Shown here: positions 43,919 through 55,517 of the stretch, one piece after another
Layout of the letters: every line of letters begins with the position of its first letter
Numbering within the stretch: the first letter of the stretch is position 1
Assembly (NCBI GenBank): GCA_001465935.1
Contig: LNKV01000072.1
Location: 34,438-98,437 of the forward strand
Direction: 5' to 3'
Origin: Clarireedia homoeocarpa
Taxonomy: Eukaryota > Ascomycota > Leotiomycetes > Helotiales > Rutstroemiaceae
DNA: 64,000 nt
The notes under the pieces: generated by a model
What the model was told of the DNA's origin: nothing
What the model saw: only the letters and a program-made list of their open reading frames with translations
Database searches by the model: none
Position numbers and translations under genes: made by a program

Positions 43919-46551
43919 TATGAAAGCTGATTGCTCCAAATGCTGTACTAGAAGAATGATTTGGGTTGGATTTTGCTTTGTAGTGGGTGTCGCGGCGTCT
44001 GCTCTTCAGAGACCCTACCAGATAATTCTTTCGATTGTTAGTGATATGAGAAGCTAGTGCTAATCTAGTGTTCGCTCGCTGACTGATTACCACACGCACC
44101 AGCACCAGCCCCACCGCACGCAACAGAGGCTGTCAGAATACTCCGCGCACCTCATCAAAAATCTTATACTTACCACAACCCCAACTTCAGCGGATACTCT
44201 CTAGAATTTTGCTACAATAATCCAATTGAAGATGACAGTTGCTGACTGCTAGAGCTTTAGAGACAGCGTTTTTTCCCTGAGGAGCTGCGAGCTGATTATC
44301 GGCTTTTTATAGGTCACATCTTACTCGCGGAATTATGAGCTCCCAGTGTCATCCTTCTCCATCTTGGCCCTGTCGAAGTTGTTGCAGTAATTCGCTTGGT
44401 GATTCCGGATGGTATCTGCCTTGACTGATCGCAATATTGCCAATGAAAAAATGACTTACACAATATCGCTCCAGGTTCCTGCCTAACTGTGCTACCGAGG
44501 TGTTACGTATTGAGATGCAAGGTTCCCTGAAGAGCAAACAAGTAAACTATAAAATTTAACACATGTTGATAAGCTTAGAGCAATTAATTTGTACCAAGTA
44601 GTGTAGTCATAATATGCATAGAAACACAGCTTAGAAATTGAATGAATATTTACAGTGAATGAGAATATAATGTTAATACAGTACAGTAAAGTAGACATTT
44701 TATCAAAGCAAATAAGAAGTAAAATAGAAGTATATACGGAAAAACGAATAGGACATATAATATTACCATAGCTTTGCGAGGGCTTAATCATGTTGCCAGA
44801 CTAGGTCGAAGCATGTTCTCTACAGAATGTGGGGGAGTAGTAGGTGGCTTCGCTTCAGCTTATTCGAACAATTGATCACGGCCCTCGATTTGGATAAGGT
44901 TGCCGATATTGTAGAGACTTTCTTAGATTAGCGTCTCTTTGAGTCCGAATTAAAGACAAACATTCCATTCCCAGAGCATTTCAAACCTCATCAGGCAGCG
45001 ATGTTCAATGGAACTAGTCGGAAGATAATGCTGTGCGGTCGAGCAGATACTTTTGCCGGAAGTATTTGTGCAGCAAGATGACCGTATAGCAGCCAATCTC
45101 TCTTCAAGCTAACGCATAGCTTTCAAGTAACGTTGTATTTCCTGAACGATTTCGTAAGCTCTCCGCAGTGATGACAATCTCTCCTCATTCGCTTCGCTTG
45201 AACGCTTCTTCTTCCCTCGACCGCATCTGCTCCCGTGATATGACTTGTCAACCAAGATGTCTTTCGGGGATTCATCCTGGTAGACACCAAGGAACAAGGG
45301 CAAGTAGCTAACTTGCGGATGATCCACTCCCAAGAATTGCCTTCTTTCATGTATGCTAAAGCGCTACTAACCCTAGTAATGAATTAAATTCTCATCAGGG
45401 CCCACAAACTGTCATCAGCCTTGATGACAGAATAGAATATATCATTTGAGTCATTGGAACTAGTTTTTCAGTCAAACTCTGATGACATGGAAGCTTAGCA
45501 GCATAGCATTATAAAGGATCAGAGCACAAATTCAGTACGAAAAGGATGACTTTTACTCGAGTAGATGGAGAAAGCTACTAACTTAATTGAGGAGTTGTTG
45601 TAACTTTACTAATTTCTTTTCACATGAAAGTCCGAAATTGCTTTGCGAAATACGACAGAGCTGACCAAACCAATTGCATTTGAAAATTATTAAATGCTGT
45701 GTTGGAATTGTGTGTTGGAATCGTAAGCCACATTCCGGGTGACACAGGCATTTCTAACCAATGAATAATAAATGCTAGACCCGATAGTTTGGGAAGCTGT
45801 GAACGCTAAGAAAATGAATTACCCGGTGACCAATCCGAAAGCTAACGTTCCAAAAAATAAAATAAAAATAAAAAACTTGTTCACTCCAAGATAAATTGCA
45901 CAACGATCCTGCATTTATTGAGGAGGTTACAAGAACAGAGCTAGCTGGATATCGTATATTGATGACTTTGTGGAAATGGCAGAGGGACAAGACGGATAGT
46001 CGGCCGTTGAGGGACGTCCTTCCGGATATTAGAGGCGATTGAGAGGGATAGTAGGCAACTCTCGTTGTACAAGAACCGAAGGATAGGGAGGAAAAGCTAG
46101 GAAGGAGGATAAAGCAGTCGTACGAACTTTGAGAACGTCGAAGAGGCCTTGCTGGTCTGTGGTTTTTCGTAGTGACTATTCAACCAACGAATGGTCGAGT
46201 AGTTTTACAGTGGCTAATCCATCACTGATCATCTCAAATCTGAGCAAGGGTACACGTAGTGTATATCATGCTAACATATCTGAATGTGGTTTGATAATCC
46301 TGAAGAATCCTCCACATCTCCATGCAGGCGCATATGGAGCCGGAAAGGTAACTGGAGACGTAAAGTAAATGTAGAGCGGGGGAAGCAGGGAGATGCAGTG
46401 GCTTCTCGATTACGCCCTATGCTCTTGCAGTATCCGTCAGATTCCGTTTTGCTCCTCACTGGTGACGGCCCGAGTGAAGTAGCCAAAATAAATCATGAAA
46501 TTCCTGCCGTCCGCCACATCGGCAACGGCTGTTATAACGAATCACCGTGCT
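43919..46551. other. Long gap with no gene I can support
   Basis: Small ORFs at 45109-45333 (minus) and 44860-44930 (plus) look weakly coding-like but show no known motif and no start-stop structure. No tRNA, LTR or TIR is evident. The sequence is moderately AT-rich. Confidence 0.3.
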
Positions 46552-47321
46552 TCATGCACCTCGCAAACCTCGGTGCATGTTTTCCTCGCCTGCATACTGC
46601 GTTATCTGCAGCGGCTCTTGAGCCTGCAAGCGTCTCCTCTGCTCTCTCGCCTCGATCCTCTCCATCGCGCAATTTTCATTACAGGTACTGCATTGGTAAC
46701 CATCGACCTTCATATAGACTCTGTTCAAGCACTTTTTGCACCGCCACCATCGCAGATCCATGCGGCGTTCCTCGAGCCAGGCCTGTTGCGCCTCGTGCCA
46801 TTTCTTCGTATCTCGTGTATTCTTGCCCTGTTTGGCCGATCCTATGTCTTCCTTGTGGAAGTCCTTCAGATGGTCGCGGTAGTGGTCTTTGCGGGTAAAT
46901 GGGTTTATGTGACGTATGCATGGCGGGTAGTCGCATGGGAAACTACTTTTTTGGTCCGCGTCGGCGTGGACTTGGCGGTAGTGGCGCTCGAGGTCGGCGG
47001 GGCGCCGGAAGCGTTTGCTGGGGCAGCGGACAGGGAATTGGCACAGGTAGATTCCTTTGGGAACATTGCTATATGATCGATCTCAGTACTAGTATGATAT
47101 AGGGTTATATGCCTCTTACCTTGGTGGGTCAAGAAAGACTTGTAAAGGAGTATTATCGTAGACCATAAGTCCGGGAAGTAGTTCCAAATATGGTTCCTTG
47201 CCTTTGGGCACAATGAACTTATATAGTTCCAACAAGTCGGTATTAGGAGTCCAGCCAAGGCTCAAAGGTGTCCATTTGACATTGCTATTTTGGATTGGCG
47301 TACTTTGCTCGAAAGTGGGTG

Positions 47322-47609
47322 TGTTGAAGTGGGGTATGCGGGGCAGGCGGGTCGGGGACCCACTACTGAACGCTTAGGCACGAAGACCGAAGCCCGAAGG
47401 GCCTGAGAGGACCAAAGTAAGTAGCCTAAAGGGCCTATAAATACAGCGAGTCCTTCCTACTGTAAATAGCCAGTTCAATCAAGTTCAATGCCAATTACCC
47501 ATACATTCAGACAGTCATTTTATCATTGCTTATTGTTGAATCCATTAAAGCCTATAAATCATACATTTAGTGTATTCTCCGCTGAAGACCGCCTGTTGTA
47601 GCCGCAACA
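47322..47609 (+). repeat. Copia 5' LTR
   Basis: 288 bp, TGTTGA...GCAACA, with a TATA-like ctataaatacag at about 47438. It has the same sequence as the 3' LTR as far as I can check by eye. Confidence 0.92.
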
Positions 47610-47700
47610 GGTTATGAGCCCGGGAGCCATATAAGCCCTGGGATTTAACTATATTCGATACTACGGAAGCCTAAGGTTAGGCTACCACCTCGACGACAGA

Positions 47701-50700
47701 ATGGACGAATTCGGACTGGAAAAGCCTAGAATTACGAAGCTTACAGGGACTAATTATAGGCCCTGGAGCATTCAGGTCAGGACCCTTCTTAGGGGGTTAG
47801 GCCTGTGGGACGTAGTTGAGGATGGACTCAAGAGCACTATAGCCAAAAGGGCTACGGAGAAGCCAGGAGTGCTGGAAGGCCTTAAGCTTCCGGACTTAGT
47901 GACGAAGGACGCTAAGGCTAGCTCCTTAATCATGGGCTTATGTAGCCGGGAAGCATTGGACCATATATTACTATGCGAAAGTGCTAGTGCCCAATGGGAT
48001 GCACTGGAATCGCTGTACAGACCCCTGGGATTACAGCAGCTGGGTACTAAGATCAGGGCCTTTAATAGCTATAAGGCGCCTGAAGGGAAAGGAGTCACTG
48101 AAGTGGCTAATCACCTTAGTACCTTACAGGCTGAAATAGGGGCTATTGACCCTAAGGAGAAGCCCTCAGAAACAGTAAAGAGAGCCCATCTCTATAGGCT
48201 AGCCGGGGAGCTAGATCAGCGGTTTGAGCCACTGATTCTTCAGCTAGAAATGAGGGAAACACTCCTGGATTTCGAGACCACAGTGGCTAAGCTGGCTGAA
48301 TGGGAACGCCGGTTAGGCCCTAAGGAGGGGGTTAAGGAAGGGGCACTTAGTGCTCAGACCCCCAAAGGAAAGGGCAAGAAGGATAAGGCTAAGAAGCCTA
48401 AGGGAGCATGCTTTAAGTGTGGCCAAGAGGGACACTTTAAAGCGGACTGTCCAGAAGAGGGGGATAAGAAGCCTAGTACAGGGCCATTGGCGACGCCCAG
48501 CGGCGGGAAAGGCTTATCACCCAAACAAACTCAGGCTAATATAGCTGAGATCAGCTGGATGGCTACAGCAGCTACAGGGCAGTCAGTGCCTAGATACAGC
48601 AGCCAGGAGCCAGTATGGATAGTGGACTCAGGGTGTTCCAGGCATATGACATATGCTAAGTGGAAGTTCGAGGACTACACTAAGCTGGATGAGCCAATTG
48701 GCGTCACTACAGCCTCCGGGGCTGTGATACAGGCTGTAGGCCAGGGGACAGTAAGGATAAAGACCCTTGTCCAGGGCCAGATTAGGCCAGTTAGGCTACT
48801 GGACGTACTGCATGTCCCGGGGTTAGCTGGGTCCCTTATCTCAGTGCTTCAGTTACAGAACAAGGACCTGACCATTGAGACTACTACAGGCGCAAAGAGG
48901 GAACTTTTAATTAAGTTCCAGGGCGCTACAGTAGGTGTGGCCTATAGGGTAGGCCAGGCATATGTCCTTCAGGGACCTATGGAAGGGGCAGGAGCGCTGA
49001 AGGCGACAGTCAAAGAGTCCAATAGCCCTGAAGCCATGAAGTGGCACCGGCGGCTAGGGCACTTAAGTCCAGGGTCAATTAAGGACTTGCATAAAGTGAC
49101 CACAGGCCTGAAGGAGCCTATAAGGGGGCTAAAGAAGCCATGCGAAGTGTGCATCACTTCCAAGTCTGCGCGGGTACTAAACAGGAAGCCTGCGGAGCAT
49201 AGTACTAAGCCCTTGGAAAGGGTATTCAGCGACTTTTGGGGGCCTTATAGTACGCCTGGGCTGGCTGGGGAAGCCTATATGCTTACATTCACCGACGACT
49301 ACACCCGGAAGTCATGGGTTTTCTTCACTAAAGAAAGGAAGGAACTCAGGGATGTTTTCCAGGTGTTCAGGGCTAGGGTTGAGGCTGAGACTAGCCTGAA
49401 GCTCAAGAAGCTTAGGTGTGACAATGCCCCGGAATACAGGGCTTTGGAAAAGGCATTAGCAGCTACAGGGCTGCAATTCGAGTTTACTACCCCTTATACG
49501 CCAGAGCAGAATGAGGTATCAGAGAGGCTAAACAGGAGCCTAATGACTGTAGCCAGGTCAATGCTACAGGACGCCCAGCTGCCCACTAAGTTCTGGGCCG
49601 AAGCCGCCAATACAGCATGCTATTTAAGGAATCGAACGCCTATAGGGCCTGAAGGGATAACGCCGGAAGAGGCATACAGTGGCAGGAAGCCATATGTAGG
49701 GCACTTACGGGCATTTGGGTGTGTTGCGTACGCCCATGCCCCCAAAGAGCGACGCCAAAAGCTGGACCCGAACGCTAAAAAGATGGTCTTTATAGGCTAT
49801 ATGCCGACAGCTAGGCAGTACAGGCTGTACGACCCAGCAGCAAATAAGGTGGTACTGGCTACAGCGCCGGTATTCAATGAGAATAAGCATATAAGGCTAG
49901 CTGAGCCTAATGCGACACCTGAGCCGGAAGTGCAAGTTGAGCCTGAGCTCCCTGAAGGGGATACAATTGTAGTGGATACAAGCCACTTATATGCCCCTGG
50001 AAGCCCGGAAATTGCAAGACAGGAAGGCCCCGAACTAGGGGGCATAAACGACTCCGACAGCTCTGAATTGGGTGAGCTTAGCGACCAAGAAGACCCTGAG
50101 GCCCCTGAATTTAGGGGGAATAGTGCGACAGACAGCACTGAAACTCAGGGGGCTCAGGGGACCCAGGGGGCTCAGGAGACCCAAAGCCCAGAATTGCGAC
50201 GTAGCAGTAGGCCTAGAGCACCTATTAATTATGCCCTTTCAGCGACCACCAAAGTCAATTTACCCCGGAATTACACTGAAGCCATCAATGACTCAGTTTG
50301 GGGGGCTTATTGGAAGGAGGCCATTAAGGATGAGCTGACCAAGCTACAGGCACTTGGCACCTGGGAGTACGCTATACTCCCTGAAGGAAAGAAGCCGGTA
50401 GGCACTAAATGGGTGTTCGCGGTCAAATACACTCCTACAGGCCTAATTGACCGGTTCAAAGCTAGGCTAGTAGCGCAGGGCTTTAGCCAGGTGCCGGGAG
50501 ACGACTTCTTGGAAACATTCAGCCCTACAGTCCGGCAAGAGAGCCTGAGGGTATTACTGGCCATAGGGGCATATGAGGACCTGGAGATTAAGCAGGTGGA
50601 TGTGGTTAGTGCCTACCCAAGGGCTAAGCTACATGCCACTATATATGCTAAGGTCCCCCTTGGCCTGGAAGGATGCCCTGAAGGAAGGGTACTGTCATTA

Positions 50701-51816
50701 AAAAGACCCTTATATGGACTCAAGCAATCTGGCCGGGAGTGGTATATTGAAGCCTGTAGCGGCTTTAAGAAGCTGGGCTTCCAGCCCCTATACAGCGATC
50801 CAAGCGTGTTCAGGAACCCTGAATCAGGAATGCTTATAGGCCTGTATGTCGACGACATGCTCATATTAGGGCCTGTACTACGGGAAGTACAGGAAGTAAT
50901 TAAGGGCATTTCAGGCTTGTGGCAGATAAAGGACTTGGGGAATGTAGGGGTAATTCTGGGCCTACAAGTGACCCGGGACAGGGAAGCCAAGACCCTGAAG
51001 CTGACCCAGGGGGCCTATATTAAGGACTTAATTGCGAGGTTCAAGCTGGAAGCAGCCAAGCCTATAAGCCTCCCTGTAGCTGATCGGAATGGCTTAACTA
51101 AGGGGGAGGCTAATGAGCCTCAAGCTGATCAGGCGCTGTACCAGAGCGCTATAGGGGGCTTATTATGGTGTGCTAAGGGTACGCGGCCGGACATTACTTA
51201 TGTAGTGGGCCAGCTAAGTCAGCACTGTAGCGAGCCTAAGGTCAGACATTGGAATGCGGTCCTTAGGGTACTCAGGTACTTAAAGGACACCCAGGGATAT
51301 GGCCTGCAGTACGGGCATATAGGAAGTCAGGAGCCTGGGCTACAGGGCTACTGCGACGCTGACTACGCTGGGGATACAACTGACAGACGGTCAGTTTCAG
51401 GGTATCTGTACCTGCTATTAGGGGGGCCAGTCACTTGGAACTCAGTGAAGCAGCGCTGTGTGAGCCTGTCCACCACTGAAGCTGAGTATATAGCATTATC
51501 CGAAGCTAGTAAGCAAGGACAGTGGCTGCGGGCCCTAATTAGGGAGGTCGATAGGCCTCAGTACCTAGGGAGTCACTTGGAGGTGCCTATGCTTAGCGAT
51601 AATCAAGGATGCATCGCTCTGGCTAAGGACCCTATAGCCCATAGCCGTACAAAGCATATAGAGGTTCGGTACCACTATATTAGGGACCTTATAGCTTATG
51701 GAAAGGCTACTATAAAGTACTGTCCTACTGAGGATATGCTGGCGGACGTACTGACTAAACCCCTGCCATTAGTGGCATTTAAGAGGTGTACTCAGGGGCT
51801 AATGAGCCTAAAATAG
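47701..51816 (+). CDS. Copia Gag-Pol polyprotein, intact
   Basis: An uninterrupted 1371-aa ORF with all domains in Copia order. These are Gag (LTGTNYRPWSIQVRTLL near the start), a CCHC knuckle CFKCGQEGHFKADC at 237-250, aspartic protease VDSGCSRHMT with D309, and GAG-pre-integrase (WHRRLGHLS). The integrase core has TFTDDYTRKSW at about 530, RCDNAPEY at about 574, and QNEVSERLN at about 603-611. Reverse transcriptase follows (KWVFAVKY, QVDVVSAYPRAKL, catalytic YVDD at 1049-1052), then RNase H (GYCDADYAGD, TTEAEYIALSEA) and the end KHIEVRYHYIRD. Integrase before RT defines Copia against Gypsy. No stop or frameshift is seen, so the copy may be competent for retrotransposition within the cell. 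Confidence 0.95.
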   Translation: MDEFGLEKPRITKLTGTNYRPWSIQVRTLLRGLGLWDVVEDGLKSTIAKRATEKPGVLEGLKLPDLVTKDAKASSLIMGLCSREALDHILLCESASAQWDALESLYRPLGLQQLGTKIRAFNSYKAPEGKGVTEVANHLSTLQAEIGAIDPKEKPSETVKRAHLYRLAGELDQRFEPLILQLEMRETLLDFETTVAKLAEWERRLGPKEGVKEGALSAQTPKGKGKKDKAKKPKGACFKCGQEGHFKADCPEEGDKKPSTGPLATPSGGKGLSPKQTQANIAEISWMATAATGQSVPRYSSQEPVWIVDSGCSRHMTYAKWKFEDYTKLDEPIGVTTASGAVIQAVGQGTVRIKTLVQGQIRPVRLLDVLHVPGLAGSLISVLQLQNKDLTIETTTGAKRELLIKFQGATVGVAYRVGQAYVLQGPMEGAGALKATVKESNSPEAMKWHRRLGHLSPGSIKDLHKVTTGLKEPIRGLKKPCEVCITSKSARVLNRKPAEHSTKPLERVFSDFWGPYSTPGLAGEAYMLTFTDDYTRKSWVFFTKERKELRDVFQVFRARVEAETSLKLKKLRCDNAPEYRALEKALAATGLQFEFTTPYTPEQNEVSERLNRSLMTVARSMLQDAQLPTKFWAEAANTACYLRNRTPIGPEGITPEEAYSGRKPYVGHLRAFGCVAYAHAPKERRQKLDPNAKKMVFIGYMPTARQYRLYDPAANKVVLATAPVFNENKHIRLAEPNATPEPEVQVEPELPEGDTIVVDTSHLYAPGSPEIARQEGPELGGINDSDSSELGELSDQEDPEAPEFRGNSATDSTETQGAQGTQGAQETQSPELRRSSRPRAPINYALSATTKVNLPRNYTEAINDSVWGAYWKEAIKDELTKLQALGTWEYAILPEGKKPVGTKWVFAVKYTPTGLIDRFKARLVAQGFSQVPGDDFLETFSPTVRQESLRVLLAIGAYEDLEIKQVDVVSAYPRAKLHATIYAKVPLGLEGCPEGRVLSLKRPLYGLKQSGREWYIEACSGFKKLGFQPLYSDPSVFRNPESGMLIGLYVDDMLILGPVLREVQEVIKGISGLWQIKDLGNVGVILGLQVTRDREAKTLKLTQGAYIKDLIARFKLEAAKPISLPVADRNGLTKGEANEPQADQALYQSAIGGLLWCAKGTRPDITYVVGQLSQHCSEPKVRHWNAVLRVLRYLKDTQGYGLQYGHIGSQEPGLQGYCDADYAGDTTDRRSVSGYLYLLLGGPVTWNSVKQRCVSLSTTEAEYIALSEASKQGQWLRALIREVDRPQYLGSHLEVPMLSDNQGCIALAKDPIAHSRTKHIEVRYHYIRDLIAYGKATIKYCPTEDMLADVLTKPLPLVAFKRCTQGLMSLK

Positions 51817-51854
51817 GATGCTAGGGGGCTATCTACAGTAGTCAGGAAGGGGGC

Positions 51855-52142
51855 TGTTGAAGTGGGGTATGCGGGGCAGGCGGGTCGGGGACCCACTACT
51901 GAACGCTTAGGCACGAAGACCGAAGCCCGAAGGGCCTGAGAGGACCAAAGTAAGTAGCCTAAAGGGCCTATAAATACAGCGAGTCCTTCCTACTGTAAAT
52001 AGCCAGTTCAATCAAGTTCAATGCCAATTACCCATACATTCAGACAGTCATTTTATCATTGCTTATTGTTGAATCCATTAAAGCCTATAAATCATACATT
52101 TAGTGTATTCTCCGCTGAAGACCGCCTGTTGTAGCCGCAACA
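51855..52142 (+). repeat. Copia 3' LTR
   Basis: 288 bp, same ends and sequence as the 5' LTR, preceded by the purine tract. The last residues of the upstream minus-strand exon ORF read into it and are artefacts of the insertion. Confidence 0.92.
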
Positions 52143-52937
52143 GGGTGGACGTATCGTATAGTTGTCATATGTCGTCGCTGTATAGTCGGCTTCATCCTGG
52201 CAGGATAGTTGAGAGTTGGGATGAAGAACGTTTAAGAGACCAGAAGCCGTAACTGTAATCGTACCATACGCTTCCTCCTCCTTGGCCTCCTCCTCCTCAT
52301 CCTCCTCTTCTTCTTCTTCTTCTTCTCCTTCTTCTTCTTCTTCTCGACGAGGACGAGGACGAGTTACTAGCTCTCTGTAAGCCTCCGACAAGCACCGGGA
52401 ATATTTGGCAGGTGTCCATCGTAGCTGGCGGATCTCTTCTTCCTGCTTCTCCTTTTCTTTTTGTTGTTCTTCTTGTTGGCGAGTTGCTAGCTCTGCGTAA
52501 GCCTTTGACAAACGATATAGCTGGCGAATCTCTTCTTCCTGCTTCTCCTTTTCTTTTTGTTGTTCTTTTTGTTGGCAAGTTGCTAGCTCTGCGTAAACCT
52601 TCGACAAGTAACTGGAAATTTTGGCAGGATTGCCTATTAGCTGGTCTATCTGCCAAGCAACTCTGTTGGGAGAAAGCTGGTCACTTATATGACTGTTCGG
52701 TGCCACTCGGTGAAGCGGAGCAAGTAATGTAGAGTAAGAGGAGGAAGAAGTGGAGGGAGGACAAGCAGAAGAACGGCTGCTACAACGCAGATCGGAGGGA
52801 GCGGGAGCGGGAGTCAGAGAGGTACCACCGCAGGTAGTTTTAAGAAGCAAAGTACCTTCCTGTGTACAAGGAAAAGCATCTTCTGAAGGACAAGAAGCGT
52901 TTGGAGCTCCTTGCTGTAACAAGTTCGCTATATTCAT

Positions 52938-54374
52938 TGTCCGGTATAAAGAAAGAGAAGAAATAGAGATAATGACACCCGGTTGAAATTATTTGGAATT
53001 GTAATGTAATATCCCTTCCCGGTGGTGGAAATGGAACTTTCCAATTATGCTCTACCCTGGCTAACCTGCGGGAGTAAGTTTTACTTCTAGTTGTTTGAAC
53101 TAACAACGCAATTTCCAGAAGGATACAGGGAGCAATCACAATTCCGGTCGTGGCGTATGCCGTTAGGTTGCTATTGGTAGGCTGGCTATTATAATCTCAT
53201 TTTACAGAGCAGCTTCTTTGGCACCTGGTCCTCGAGCTCTTCCCTGAATCTTGCGAGAAATTCCCTATCAGATATAGCGGACCACGGTATTTCTTCAGAG
53301 TTGCACCGGTATTCCCTTAGAGTAGTATTAAACTGCGGAAAGCCTGTCGTGACACACTTGTGACAAGCAGGTCGTCCGTTGTGTTTGGAAAATGATCGAA
53401 TTATGCATGCTTCCACATTGCCACTAACTTACTCCTTATACGAACAAGGATATGATCCCATGATAGCCGATAAGTATTGCTGTGAGTAACATTGCACATT
53501 GCACAGGCTACATCTGCCTACACTTGCAAGTATATTTGTCTTTGTTCCTAAACAGGCAACAGTGAGCTCTAGCAAAATTTGATTCGAAATGAGACTGTCG
53601 TTCTGCAAATTTCTTCTGCATCTTTAATTGGGAACGCACATTTACGGCGATGCCGATCATTGAAAAATACATTGATGGTGTTGGAAACATGGAAGGTACT
53701 AGGGAAGGGCAGGGTAATGGTAGGCCGACAGCAAAGGAAAATATACATGGGAATGCACATAGTTCTGCTTCTAGCCTCTGAGCTCTCGGTACGACATATT
53801 CCAACCTGCTCGAAAGTTCTAAATCGTAGTACTCCGCGCTAAGATATGTAAGTTGCAATTGGTATACATGGATAGATGTCTGAAAATAGCACCAACCGAA
53901 TAGAAGCCTAGGCGGAAAGCGGTCACCGAAGACAACAGGATGTAGTCACCAAAATAATATATCCACAAGCCCAGCCTTATTCAGAGTGTTCGAAAAATGG
54001 TTCGCCATTATTAGGCAAGCAAAACCTTCCTCTATATTGTAAGTAGGTCAAAGTGAGAGTACGTGCATCCCAATAGCACGTGTAGAAGGAGATCCCGGGG
54101 GTAGTTTTTCAGTACTACACTACACCGTCAGAAAAGAAAAGTAAAAGGTCGATAATATTCCTAAATCTAAGTGGGAGCCAGTCCCTTATACTACAACATG
54201 GTTTAGGCTAAGCTAAAAGAGTGGCATGCACGTGCCCCACAATATATAATTCCATAAGATATCCCACTCATTCTTAACCTTTCCCACCAAAGACATCTCA
54301 TTCTCATTCTTCAACCTTTCCCACAAAGGACATTTCCTAATCGATATCATTCTGCGACTTAAGTCTACGCCAAT
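52938..54374. other. Gap with weak ORFs
   Basis: It holds the 5' flank of the zinc-finger gene. A minus-strand ORF at 53416-53189 (GRPACHKCVTTGFPQF, IPWSAISDREFLARF) looks coding-like and may be the last exon of an unrecognised gene, but upstream exons are not clear. No transposon ends are seen. Confidence 0.3.
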
Positions 54375-55517
54375 ATGCACGGAGACCAGCCAGATCTAGG
54401 TGACCTCTGGATTCAGTATCAGCGTAGGAACAACAAAACGACAACCCAATCGTGGGCCTGTATCCATTGCCCAGAGCGCACCGTCTTTCCTTCGCCAGAA
54501 GAACTCTAGAAACACACTGAGGAGAATCATCGCGATAAATTCCCTATAAATTCGAAGGAGCTCCAACAGTTTCGAAGAGCATTCGGAAGTGATTCTGTAG
54601 CAAGTGATTCTGCAGCAAAAAGGTCAGTGAATATAACTCGAGCTACTTGTTGACGAGGCTGTAACTTCGAAGCAAAAAGAAAAGATGACCAAAGCTGATA
54701 ATATCTGAATGCGAACAAAGATCTACCGAAGATGAGTCCTTCCCTAGAAAACATACTCAGATTGATGAAGCGGCGGAGGTCGAACAATCCGTATCGTTAT
54801 ACAAACGGCCGCTTAATAGTCCTCAGCCAACGAGATCATTATCGGGACTTCAAGCACTGAACCTTGGACCAAAAAATGAGGACAGTACGATGGACGCTTC
54901 TTCAGAAGATATAACAGCAGATCAGCCACGCAAGTGGGCAGCTGTCGGTGATAGGATATCTGCAGGCTCGGAATCTTGAGAGGCTTCAGGTTCGCCGCCC
55001 CCTCGAAGATCCAAAGCTCAACCACCACAGTCTCCCATGGATACTGACTCTCGGCGGCAAACCACTACTTCTCAGAGACCGAAGGGACATCTGTGGACGC
55101 CGGAATCAGGACTCACCTTTTACAAGATCATCATTCGACCTGTCAAACATCGCGTTTATTCAAGCAAATAAAACACGGGCTCAGGCAATGAAACCAGGCA
55201 CACATAGATCACTAAAATCTTCCCCTCAACTTGTACCACGATCAGCCCCTCATTCAAATCAGCATAACCATCACAATAGCCAATCAACTGCGTCACCTAC
55301 CGTTTTACACACAAGAAATACTTCAGATCATGAATCCAAGCCTCAGGGTGAAGAGTATACCATCATCCTTCAACCAGAGACTAGACCGATCTCACAAGAA
55401 CAGCACGTAGCTGAGTTCAAGGGCATCTATGCTGGACTCGTTATGTTAGAGGCAAAGTGCATTGAAGTGGATAATAAACAAGCTGGCTTGGCACAAGGTG
55501 TTGAACTTATGGACTAA
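54375..55517 (+). pseudogene. Decayed gene with C2H2-like N-terminus, family unknown
   Basis: From ATG at 54375 the reading includes a C2H2-like motif (CIHCPERTVFPSPEEL-stop-KHTEENH), interrupted by TAG at 54507-54509. A 98-nt intron (54623-54720, GTCAGT...CAAAG) joins in phase to a second exon with Ser/Glu-rich sequence, stopped by TGA at 54977-54979. Near 55110 coding shifts to the frame that ends at 55517. That last part is strikingly regular (TRPISQEQHVAEFKGIYAGL, MLEAKCIEVDNKQAGLAQ) and I believe it recurs in many ascomycete proteins, but I cannot name the family. Two stops (both C-to-T type) and one frameshift make it a pseudogene. Confidence 0.6.

Larger units (their letters stand above)
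47317..52147 (+). mobile_element. Full-length Ty1/Copia retrotransposon with 5-bp target duplication
   Basis: LTRs at 47322-47609 and 51855-52142 are each 288 bp, begin TGTTGAAG and end CGCAACA, and appear identical. GGGTG flanks the element at 47317-47321 and 52143-52147. A putative primer-binding region (ggttatgagcccgg) follows the 5' LTR directly, and a purine tract (aggaaggggg) precedes the 3' LTR. Identical LTRs and an intact ORF indicate a recent insertion. It lies inside exon 1 of the minus-strand zinc-finger gene. Confidence 0.95.
46552..52937 (-). pseudogene. C2H2 zinc-finger protein gene split by a Copia element
   Basis: Minus strand. The ATG at 52937 opens an exon running to the Copia target site at 52143. 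The same exon resumes at 47316 in the same frame and ends at 47120. A 51-nt intron (47119-47069, GTAAGA...ATATAG) leads to exon 2 (47068-46552). Without Copia and one GGGTG copy the coding length is 795+197+517 = 1509 nt, 502 aa, with no stop. The N-terminal part has three repeats (YAELATRQQEEQQKEKEKQE type) and Glu-rich coiled-coil sequence. The C-terminal part has C2H2-like fingers (CPSKRFRRPADLERHYRQVH and CDYPPCIRHI...HYRDHLKDFH) and a CKKC...CSTC pair. A DNA-binding role is inferred from the fingers only. The insertion adds stops, so the present allele can encode only an N-terminal fragment with LTR-derived tail. Confidence 0.85.

Noticed and set aside
45109..45350. Two overlapping minus-strand ORFs of about 75 aa
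   Set aside because: One frame (QVSYLPLFLGVYQDESPKD) looks faintly coding, but there is no homology I recognise and no exon structure.
46284..47076. Plus-strand ORFs of 204 and 193 aa
   Set aside because: Shadows of the minus-strand zinc-finger exon, whose C2H2 motifs decide the strand.
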